IMG/VR virus record: IMGVR_UViG_3300017605_000293
Span: 1-36,721 of that record
Length of the DNA: 36,721 nucleotides
DNA from: a virus
Strand: one strand, 5' to 3'
Made by a program: the position numbers and the translations under genes. Of the stretch, positions 7,681 through 14,037 are shown piece after piece (the first letter of the stretch is position 1; each line of letters begins with the position of its first letter). Below the pieces are notes generated by a model. The model worked only from the letters and a program-made list of their open reading frames with translations, was not told the origin of the DNA and did no database searches.

Positions 7681-9684
7681 ATGAAGTCGGGCGCGTCCGC
7701 AACGATCGACGTACCGCCGCTCTCACTCCTCGCGCGCGCGAACATCGCGACCGCGAATCAAGAGGATCGCTCCGTCGAGCTCGTGTTCTCGACTGGCGCG
7801 CCCGTCGAGCGGTACGACTGGATGGCCGATACCCGGTATCTCGAGCAACTCGAGATCTCGAAAAAGGCGATCCGCGTCGCGCGCCTGAATACGGCGCCGC
7901 TCCTCAATGCTCACTCCGCATGGTCGATCGAGGATCAGATCGGAACCGTCGTCGGCGGCTCGTTCCGGATCGACGGCGGGAACGCGATCGTCCGCGTGCG
8001 GTTCTCCTCGCGCGAGTCGGTCGCCGGGATCTGGCGCGACGTGCTCGACGGGATCGTCCAGAACGTCAGCGTCGGATATCGCGTTCACAAATTCGAGGAG
8101 GACGCGACCGGCGCGATCCCGGTTCGGACGGCCGTCGATTGGGAACCGTACGAAGTGAGCATGGTTCCGATGCCGGCCGACGTCGGCGCCCGCGTCCGTA
8201 ATCACGAAGTCGAAACGAATTCCTGTCTCATCATCCGCAAGGAGAATGCCGTGGCCGATCCCGCTCGCCGTTCCGAAACGATCGCCGAAGATCCCGCCGT
8301 CGCCGCGCTCCGTCTCACCGACGGCGCGCCCGGCTCGAGGCCCGCGGCGCCGGCCGCGACCGAACCGACGGACGTCGATCGCGCCGTCGCCGCCGAAACC
8401 GCGCGCGTCGAGGGCATCATGACGGCCGCGCGCGCCGGCCGGATGCCGCAGACGTTCATCGATCAGCACATCAAGGCGCGGACGCCGCTCGAGGAGGTTT
8501 CCCGCCTCGTGTTCGTCGAGCTCCAGGGGCGCAACGCACAGGACCGCGGCCCGCAGCCCGGCGCCGTATCCGTCACGCTCGGCGACGATCCGCTCGTTCA
8601 CGTGCGGGCCGGCATCGAGGCCGCGCTCTGTCATCGCGTCGCGCCGCAGTACTTCAAGCTCGACGACAAGAGCAAGCACTATCGCGGGCTCACGCTCCTC
8701 GACACGGCGCGCGCGTATCTCAACGCCGCCGGCGTGCGAACGTCGGGCCTGTCGAAGATGGAGCTCGCGGCCGCGGCCCTGGGCCTCAATCAGCGAGGCG
8801 GGCACGGCTACCACACGACGAGCGATTTCGCGTTCCTCCTGGCCGACGTCGCGAACAAAACGGTTCGCCGCGCGTACGAGGAGGCGCCGCAGACGTTCAA
8901 GACGATCGCGCGCCAGGTCAACCTCCCCGATTTCAAGCCGGTTTACCGGAATCAGATGGGAGACGCGCCGGCGCTCCTCGAGGTCAAGGAGCACGGCGAG
9001 TTCAAGCGGGGCACGATCGGCGAGGGCCGCGAGACGTACCAGCTTGCGACGTACGGCCGCGTGTTCGCGATCACGCGGAAGGCCCTCGTCAACGACGACG
9101 CCGACGCGTTCGGCCGCGTCCCGACGATGTTCGGGCGCGCCGCGCGGAACCTCGAAAGCGATCTCGTGTGGGATCAGATCACGAGCAACCCGACGATGGG
9201 CGACGGGGAGCTCCTGTTCTCCGCGGCTCACCTGAATTACGACGCGTCGGGCGACGTGATCGACGTCGATTCCCTGGGCGCCGCGCGCGCCGCGATGCGT
9301 CAGCAGGTATCGCTCGACGGCGAGCGGCTCAACATCGCGCCGAAGTACCTGATCGTGGGCTCCGCCCTCGAGACGCGGGCCGATGCCGTCGTCACGCCGA
9401 TCACGCCGGCGACGTTCGGCGCCGTCAATCCGTTCTCCGGCAAGCTCACGGTCATCGCGGAACCGCGGCTCGACGGCGAACCGCTGGCCTGGTACCTGTC
9501 GGCGGATCCCGCGCAGATCGACATCATCGAATACGGATTTCTCGAGGGCGAGGAAGGCCCGACGATCGAGACGAGGATCGGATTCGACGTCGACGGGATC
9601 GAGATCAAGTGTCGCGAGGACTTCGCGGCGAAGGTGCTCGACTGGCGCGGGCTCTACAAGAACGCCGGCGACGAGAACACGTAG
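7681..9684 (+). CDS. Fused prohead protease and major capsid protein
   Basis: One 667-residue product combines a U35-type prohead protease with the major capsid protein. The protease half (about residues 1-190) has the catalytic histidine in LLNAHSAWSIEDQIG, the catalytic serine in IVQNVSVGYRV and the closing EVSMVPMPADVGARVR typical of these enzymes. A low-complexity linker follows. The capsid half (about residue 300 on) includes ALCHRVAPQYFKLDD, FAITRKALVNDDADAFGRVP and a C-terminal EGPTIETRIGFDVDGIEIKCREDFAAKVLDWRG, a pattern of fused capsid proteins. I chose the ATG at 7681; the frame is open upstream but overlaps the HTH gene. The AT-richer stretch before it holds a weak -10-like TAGTCT (7635-7640). 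Self-cleavage would release the shell protein. Confidence 0.85.
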   Translation: MKSGASATIDVPPLSLLARANIATANQEDRSVELVFSTGAPVERYDWMADTRYLEQLEISKKAIRVARLNTAPLLNAHSAWSIEDQIGTVVGGSFRIDGGNAIVRVRFSSRESVAGIWRDVLDGIVQNVSVGYRVHKFEEDATGAIPVRTAVDWEPYEVSMVPMPADVGARVRNHEVETNSCLIIRKENAVADPARRSETIAEDPAVAALRLTDGAPGSRPAAPAATEPTDVDRAVAAETARVEGIMTAARAGRMPQTFIDQHIKARTPLEEVSRLVFVELQGRNAQDRGPQPGAVSVTLGDDPLVHVRAGIEAALCHRVAPQYFKLDDKSKHYRGLTLLDTARAYLNAAGVRTSGLSKMELAAAALGLNQRGGHGYHTTSDFAFLLADVANKTVRRAYEEAPQTFKTIARQVNLPDFKPVYRNQMGDAPALLEVKEHGEFKRGTIGEGRETYQLATYGRVFAITRKALVNDDADAFGRVPTMFGRAARNLESDLVWDQITSNPTMGDGELLFSAAHLNYDASGDVIDVDSLGAARAAMRQQVSLDGERLNIAPKYLIVGSALETRADAVVTPITPATFGAVNPFSGKLTVIAEPRLDGEPLAWYLSADPAQIDIIEYGFLEGEEGPTIETRIGFDVDGIEIKCREDFAAKVLDWRGLYKNAGDENT

Positions 9685-9700
9685 AGCGCCCGCGGCGCTC
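9684..9700 (+). terminator. Hairpin directly after the capsid stop
   Basis: GAGCGCC and GGCGCTC form a perfect 7-bp stem around a three-base loop, starting at the last base of the TAG stop codon. There is no T-run after it, so it is more likely a 3' stabiliser or partial terminator that sets capsid mRNA level than a full terminator. Confidence 0.5.
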
Positions 9701-9755
9701 GACGAGCAGGCGGGAGTCTCGAGGGGCCAGGTAGCAGCATAGGAGAAAACGCGTC

Positions 9756-10124
9756 ATGAAGAATTTCGTACAGCCCGGCGAATCGATCGAGCTCACGGCG
9801 CCCGCCGGCGGCGTCGTGTCGGGCGTCGGCGTGCAGATCGGCGATCTCCTCGTGATCGCGACGGTCACGAAAACGCCGGCGCAAGTGACGGCCGGCGACG
9901 ATCGGTTCAACGGCCTCGTGGAAGGCGTCATCACGCACGCGAAGGCGCCGTCGCAGGCGTGGGCCGAAGGGGCCCGCGTGTACTGGGACGAGGGGAACAA
10001 GCGGTTCACGACGAGCGCCGGCGGGAACCTCCCGGCCGGCTACGCTGTCGCGGCCGTCGGCGCCGGCGCCGACGAGACGACGGGAACCGTTCTCCTCAAA
10101 CCGGACTCCGGCGAAGGAACCTAG
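9756..10124 (+). CDS. DUF2190 capsid decoration (cement) protein
   Basis: This 122-residue protein begins MKNFVQPGESIELTAPAGG, the hallmark opening of DUF2190 proteins, followed by VVSGVGVQIGDLLVIA and a mid-region EGVITHAKAPSQAWAEGARVYWDE that matches the small beta-barrel fold. Members bind the outside of the capsid and stabilise it, in the role of lambda gpD. It has a good ribosome binding site (AGGAGAAAA) a few bases before the ATG, stronger than most neighbours, which suits a highly made structural protein. It follows the capsid gene after a 71-base spacer that carries a hairpin. Confidence 0.85.
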   Translation: MKNFVQPGESIELTAPAGGVVSGVGVQIGDLLVIATVTKTPAQVTAGDDRFNGLVEGVITHAKAPSQAWAEGARVYWDEGNKRFTTSAGGNLPAGYAVAAVGAGADETTGTVLLKPDSGEGT

Positions 10125-10142
10125 TACCGGGCGGCTCGACTC

Positions 10143-10508
10143 ATGGATCTGTCGTCGCTCCGCGCGCTCGTTCGGAATCTCAATTTCGGGGCGTTCGGAG
10201 TCGACGCGGTTCTCGAGGCGGATCCCGCCAACATCGCGACGCGCGGAATTTGGCTCACGCCGGAAACGGACGATTACCCGGCGGGAACCGATCTCCGGCG
10301 TCGCGAACGTTCGTACGTGCTCGCCGTTCCGCTCGCCGACGTTCCGCACGGCGCGATCATCCTCGCGCCGCTCCCGCCGTTCGCCGCCGATCTCGTCAAC
10401 CCGCCGGCGCCTGGCGCGATGCTCCGCTGGCAGGTCGACGGGTTCGCCGGCGTCGAGAGCGACCATACGCGGCTCCGGCTCATAGCGGCGCCGCTCGAGG
10501 AAACCTAA
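10143..10508 (+). CDS. Probable head-tail connector protein (gpFII position)
   Basis: This 121-residue protein lies between the decoration protein and the tail terminator, where lambda has FI/FII and where head-closure proteins of similar size are found. It shows an N-terminal helix (DLSSLRALVRNLNFG) and then beta-rich sequence: DAVLEADPANIATRGIWLTPETDD, RRRERSYVLAVPLADVPHGAIILAPLP and a C-terminal GVESDHTRLRLIAAPLEE. The strand-rich pattern suits a small barrel adaptor. I do not recognise a specific family motif, so the function rests on position and size. Confidence 0.45.
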   Translation: MDLSSLRALVRNLNFGAFGVDAVLEADPANIATRGIWLTPETDDYPAGTDLRRRERSYVLAVPLADVPHGAIILAPLPPFAADLVNPPAPGAMLRWQVDGFAGVESDHTRLRLIAAPLEET

Positions 10509-10515
10509 GCGGGCC

Positions 10516-11892
10516 ATGGCTTACGAGTGGACGGAAATCAACGGGACGAACGTTCCGCACGCCGAACACACGGCCGCGAACCTGGGCGGGTTCTGGTGGA
10601 CGTGCGGCGCCTCGCAGGACGATCTGTTCGCCGTCTCACTCGAGCGCGCGAACGAGCTCGCGATCGCGTGGACGGCTCAGAACCTCCCGCAGGCCCTCGT
10701 CGATCATGGCGGCGCCGTCTACCGCGGCCGCGTGTACGTGTTCGGCGGGCTCGTCAAAAACGGGTTCGCCGGCGTCCAGGCGAGCGCATGGAGATCGCTC
10801 GACGGCGATAGCTGGAACGTCCTGGCGGATATGCCGCTCGCCGTCGGGCTCCCGGCCGTCGGCGTGTGGCAGGACAACATCGTCGCGATCGGCGGGTTCA
10901 CGGCCGCGGGCCCGAACACGCAACGGATCCAGATCTTCAACGCCGACGTAAACGACTGGACGGATCTCGGCGATCTGTTTCCGCTCCCGCTGTACGCCGC
11001 GTGCTGTGGCGTGATCGACGAGTGGATCTATGTGTGGGGCGGATTTAACGACGTCGCCGTCGCGCAATCGCGAAAGGTGTTCCGGAGCAACGATCTCGCG
11101 ACGTGGACGGAGGTCGGATCCGACGCGCTCCCCTACGGCGTCGAGGGCGCCGCGGGCCTCGTGTTCGACGGGAAGCTCTGGACGATCGGCGGGTTCGACG
11201 GATCGAACGGACGGGCGGAGTCGTGGTACTCGAGCAATGGCGGGCTCACGTGGACGGCGGGCCCGTCGCTCCCGCAACCGATCGACTACGGCGCCGCGGC
11301 GGCGAACGCGACGCAGATCGTACACTCCGGCGGATACGAAACCGTCGGCGGGCTCCCGATCACGAACGTCTATCGCCTCGAGGCGATCGCGCCGCCTCCG
11401 CCTCCGCCGGTTCCGACGATCCCGAAGCGGCTCGTCATCCTCGAGCGCCTGGCGCTCCTGGCGTCGACGATCCGGATCGCGAACGGGTTCCGCAGCGACG
11501 CCGGCCTCCGCGTGTATCTCGGCGCCGCTCCGGAGCTCGGCCCGAACGATCCGCCCGACGCGATCGCGATCGTGCCGCGCGACGATCTCGCACAGGAGCA
11601 AGGGCGGATCTCCGTCGTGTTCCCCGTCGAGGTGCAGGCGATCGGGAACGCGTCGCTCGAGGCGCCCTGGCGCGCGGTCGAATTCCTGATCGCCGATCTC
11701 AAGATCGCGATCGAGCTCGAGGATCGCACGCTCGGATCGCTCCTCAAGGGCGTCATGTCACGAGGGCCGACGCGCACGCTAGAGCGGGTTCCGGGCGTTA
11801 CGACGATGGGCGTCGGGATCGTTTACTTCTGTCCGTTTATCGAGGAGTGGGGCAACCCGGCGTACGGTTCGCCGATCGAGGAGGAGACGTAA
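10516..11892 (+). CDS. Kelch beta-propeller fused to tail terminator protein
   Basis: One uninterrupted frame of 458 residues joins two unrelated parts. Residues about 20-290 carry Kelch repeats: Gly-Gly doublets at 77-78, 126-127, 175-176, 225-226 and 272-273, spaced 47-50 residues apart, each preceded by hydrophobic strands (RVYVFGG, NIVAIGG, WIYVWGG, KLWTIGG) and usually followed by a tryptophan. With a possible sixth blade from the N-terminus (WWTCGASQDDLF) a closed propeller is plausible. After a six-proline linker (293-298), residues 302-458 look like a tail terminator (gpU-like): helix, RISVVFPVEVQAIG, a helix AVEFLIADLKIAIEL, and GVTTMGVGIVYFCPF. The terminator hexamer sits at the head-tail joint. 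Position before gpZ-like and tube genes fits. The fusion is unlike any tail terminator I know. Confidence 0.8.
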   Translation: MAYEWTEINGTNVPHAEHTAANLGGFWWTCGASQDDLFAVSLERANELAIAWTAQNLPQALVDHGGAVYRGRVYVFGGLVKNGFAGVQASAWRSLDGDSWNVLADMPLAVGLPAVGVWQDNIVAIGGFTAAGPNTQRIQIFNADVNDWTDLGDLFPLPLYAACCGVIDEWIYVWGGFNDVAVAQSRKVFRSNDLATWTEVGSDALPYGVEGAAGLVFDGKLWTIGGFDGSNGRAESWYSSNGGLTWTAGPSLPQPIDYGAAAANATQIVHSGGYETVGGLPITNVYRLEAIAPPPPPPVPTIPKRLVILERLALLASTIRIANGFRSDAGLRVYLGAAPELGPNDPPDAIAIVPRDDLAQEQGRISVVFPVEVQAIGNASLEAPWRAVEFLIADLKIAIELEDRTLGSLLKGVMSRGPTRTLERVPGVTTMGVGIVYFCPFIEEWGNPAYGSPIEEET

Positions 11893-11896
11893 GCAC

Positions 11897-12484
11897 GTGG
11901 GGATGACTGTTCGGTTCACGACGACGACGCCGGCGGCCGTCGCGAAGCTCCGCGCGAGAGCGGTTCCCGCGCAGGTTCGCGCGCTCAACCGGGCGATCGG
12001 CTCGTCGAATACGGCTATGGTCCGCGTGATCGCCGGCGATCTCGGCGTCAAACAGGGCGTCGTGAAAGAACGGATCCGCGTCGAGCTCGCGACGCCGGCC
12101 AGGCTCCGCGCCAGGCTCTACGCGAACGCGAAGCGGATCCCGCTGATCGATCTCGGCGCGAAGGGCCCGGAACCGTCTCGCGGCCGCGGCCGCGGCGTCA
12201 CCGTCAAGGGCGCGAGCGGCCGCCGCACGATCCCGAACGCGTTTATCGCGACGATGAGGAGCGGGCATCGCGGCGTATTCGAGCGGGCCGCCGGCTCGAG
12301 CGGCCGCCGCGGGCCGGCGCCGATGCGATCGCAGCTTCCGATCCGCGAGCTATTCGGCCCGTCGATCTGGAAGGTGTTCACGAAATTCGAGAGTGTCGGC
12401 CTCGCGCGGGGCCGCGAGCAACTGATCAAAAACTTGCAAAGCGAATTCCGCTTTGCTCTGGCCGCTCGTGACGCGGCCGCATAA
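11897..12484 (+). CDS. Minor tail protein Z-like (tail completion)
   Basis: This 195-residue basic protein resembles the lambda gpZ/prophage minor tail Z family, which acts in tail maturation near the head-tail joint. Features are an N-terminal helix pair (AVAKLRARAVPAQVRALNRAIGSSNTAMVRVIAGDLGV), the segment VVKERIRVELATPARLRARLYA and IPLIDLGAKG, and a late FIATMRSGHRGVFERAAG that recurs in the family, then RSQLPIRELFGPSIWKVF. I use the GTG at 11897, well placed after GGAGGAG; the ATG two codons later is an alternative. In lambda Z precedes U; here the terminator part comes first. Confidence 0.7.
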   Translation: MGMTVRFTTTTPAAVAKLRARAVPAQVRALNRAIGSSNTAMVRVIAGDLGVKQGVVKERIRVELATPARLRARLYANAKRIPLIDLGAKGPEPSRGRGRGVTVKGASGRRTIPNAFIATMRSGHRGVFERAAGSSGRRGPAPMRSQLPIRELFGPSIWKVFTKFESVGLARGREQLIKNLQSEFRFALAARDAAA

Positions 12485-12498
12485 GAGGAGCAGCAACC

Positions 12499-13110
12499 AT
12501 GAGGAATGCCGTACCGCTCGAGGTTCTCGCCGCACCGTTTACGATGTACGTCGCGCCCGTCGGAACCCCGTTCCCTGAGGTCGATCAGGAACCGGATTCG
12601 ACGGACTGGACGCTCGTCGGCGCCGCCGGCCCGCTCAATTACGACGAGGCCGGCGTGAACGTCGAGCACTCGCAATCGATGGCGTTCTGGCGCTCCCTGG
12701 GCGACGCCGGTTCGCGGAAGGTGTTCCGCTCGAGCGAGGATCTCAAGATCGGGCTCATGCTCGTCGACGTGACGCTCGAGCAGTATTCCTTCGCGCTCAA
12801 CGGAAACACCGTCACGCCGACGGCCGCGGCGCCGGGCACGCCGGGCACGAAGAAGATCGGCCTGTCGCGCGGGTTCGTCGTCGACACGCGCGCCGTTCTC
12901 CTCCGCGGCCCGTCGCCGGAGATGGAGGACGGCGTGATGCAATACGAATGTCCGCGCGCCGCGCAGACCGGCGAACCGAAGCCGGTTTTCACGAAGGACA
13001 AGCCGGCGATGCTCGCGATCGAGTGGACGGCGCTCGTCGATCCGTCGGCGACCGATCCCTCGGAGTACTTCGGGCGGATCGTGACGCAGACCGCGATCGC
13101 GGAGTCGTAG
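12499..13110 (+). CDS. Tail tube protein
   Basis: This 203-residue protein is probably the major tail tube subunit that stacks in rings below the terminator. It is beta-rich, with an N-terminal VLAAPFTMYVAPVGTPFPE and DWTLVGAAGPLNYDEAGVNVEHSQ typical of tube proteins related to gpV, then SSEDLKIGLMLVDVTLEQYSFALNG, and a C-terminal FTKDKPAMLAIEWTALVDPSA strand region. Size and order (after terminator and Z, before chaperones and tape measure) agree. It has a strong ribosome binding site (AGAGGAG) nine bases before the ATG, suiting high expression. No extra Ig-like domain is attached at its C-terminus. Confidence 0.8.
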   Translation: MRNAVPLEVLAAPFTMYVAPVGTPFPEVDQEPDSTDWTLVGAAGPLNYDEAGVNVEHSQSMAFWRSLGDAGSRKVFRSSEDLKIGLMLVDVTLEQYSFALNGNTVTPTAAAPGTPGTKKIGLSRGFVVDTRAVLLRGPSPEMEDGVMQYECPRAAQTGEPKPVFTKDKPAMLAIEWTALVDPSATDPSEYFGRIVTQTAIAES

Positions 13111-13113
13111 ACC

Positions 13114-13356
13114 ATGGCGGCGACGTCGACGCGTTCGGTTCCGGAGCTCCTCACGGAGATCAGGGCCGCCCGCGTCCGCGTCGCCGCTCTCAAGCGAACC
13201 CTGAAAGAAACGCGCCAGGCGATCGGCGACGCCGCCGCGGCGCTCCTCGAGCTCGAGGCCGAATGTCGGCGCCGCGGGCTCAACGTCGTCAACCAACAAA
13301 CCGCAGGCGTAGGAGCAATCCATGGCCGACCAGAACATTCTCGATCTCACCACTGA
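13114..13356 (+). CDS. Small coiled-coil protein of the tail operon
   Basis: This 80-residue protein is mostly one long helix, with heptad-like spacing in VPELLTEIRAARVRVAALKRTLKETRQAIGDAAAALLELEAECRRRG, so a coiled-coil dimer is likely. The last 15 residues are read from sequence that overlaps the start of the next gene by 35 bases and look less constrained. It lies between the tail tube and tail chaperone genes, so a role in tail assembly is probable, but I recognise no family. Confidence 0.55.
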   Translation: MAATSTRSVPELLTEIRAARVRVAALKRTLKETRQAIGDAAAALLELEAECRRRGLNVVNQQTAGVGAIHGRPEHSRSHH

Positions 13357-13789
13357 AACCGATCGGCCCGTCGTGACGATCGACGGCATCGCGTACCCGC
13401 TCCGCACGGCGCGCGATCTCACCTTGCAGGATTTCAAGAACCTCGAGCGGCTCTCGATCCGAACGTCGGATCTGATGACGCGCGCCCGCACGCTCACGAA
13501 GGCCGAAAACGGCGAGCTCAAGATCCGCCTGAAAGACGTCGCGCGGATCGCGCTCGAGGCGCCGCCGTCGGTCCTGGCGAAGCTCTCCGACGTGCAACGC
13601 GTGATGGTGTTCAAGGTTTTCACGGAGCTCTTAACGCCGACGCTGATCCTGGCGGTAAGGGCGATCGGGACGGATCAGACGGCGGAGGCGATCGCGCGCC
13701 GATCACCTGGGCGGAGGCAGTCCCCCGGCTCGTACGCTTCTACGGCGGGACTCCTGAAACCTGGCTCGCGCAAACGCCGCAGGGGATAG
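13322..13789 (+). CDS. Tail assembly chaperone (gpG-like, upstream frame)
   Basis: This is the first of two overlapping chaperone frames that coat the tape measure protein before tube assembly. The reliable part runs from MADQNILDLTTETDRPVVTIDGIAYPLRT to about residue 125, with helices around LQDFKNLERLSIRTSDLM and SVLAKLSDVQRVMVFKVFTELL. The final 30 residues (rich in Arg, Gly, Ser and Pro) look like out-of-frame reading, because in this interval the -1 frame carries a much better protein sequence. The short product and a -1 extended product are both expected, as in lambda G/GT. Confidence 0.7.
   Translation: MADQNILDLTTETDRPVVTIDGIAYPLRTARDLTLQDFKNLERLSIRTSDLMTRARTLTKAENGELKIRLKDVARIALEAPPSVLAKLSDVQRVMVFKVFTELLTPTLILAVRAIGTDQTAEAIARRSPGRRQSPGSYASTAGLLKPGSRKRRRG
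13640..13702 (+). other. Probable -1 programmed frameshift zone
   Basis: The upstream chaperone frame and the downstream frame differ by -1, the direction used by lambda G/GT. The -1 frame is open across the whole overlap and begins to look protein-like at ITWAEAVPRLVRFYGG (13702 on), so the shift should occur before that. I see no classical X-XXY-YYZ heptamer in the right phase here. A run of five C (13722-13726) allows partial re-pairing but lies downstream of the first good codons. Confidence 0.55.
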
Positions 13790-14034
13790 TCGCCGCGTGT
13801 CTCCGGATGATCCCGCGTCTCGAGGCGGAGGAATCGATCCGGCGCGCGAACGAGATCGCGGTCGGTACCGGCGCCCTGGCAAACCCGCGCGCCGTGTCGG
13901 ATCAATGGGAGCGGACGGCGCGCCTCGAGGCGCCGGCCGCGCCGCCCTCGCGCACGCGTAAGCCGGCTCTGTTCTCCGACGAGGTGCTCGCGCGCCTCCC
14001 GGTTCGCCGCGTTCTGAAAACGCGGAAGGGGTAA
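13702..14034 (+). CDS. Tail assembly chaperone, downstream (T-like) part reached by frameshift
   Basis: This frame encodes ITWAEAVPRLVRFYGGTPETWLAQ and continues through MIPRLEAEESIRRANEIAVGTGAL to a basic C-terminus ending VRRVLKTRKG. The pattern of a tryptophan-led helix, a YGG turn and a following helix is what T-type extensions in G/T pairs show. It has no good start of its own near the 5' end: the first ATG is at 13807 and would discard the best-conserved part. Translation as a -1 extension of the upstream chaperone is therefore the better model. The stop lies just before the tape measure ATG, as expected for this gene order. Confidence 0.65.
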   Translation: MTWAEAVPRLVRFYGGTPETWLAQTPQGIVAACLRMIPRLEAEESIRRANEIAVGTGALANPRAVSDQWERTARLEAPAAPPSRTRKPALFSDEVLARLPVRRVLKTRKG

Positions 14035-14037
14035 GCG

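Noticed and set aside
7723-9231. Long open frame on the minus strand across the capsid gene
   Set aside because: It is an antisense shadow caused by high GC; it is rich in Arg, Asp and Glu with no domain, and the + strand gene is clear. The same applies to other long minus-strand frames such as 12118-13623 and 17195-18559.
13703-13789. Arg/Gly/Ser-rich end of the upstream chaperone as genuine protein
   Set aside because: The -1 frame carries the better protein pattern here; the upstream-frame tail is kept only as the normal termination product.
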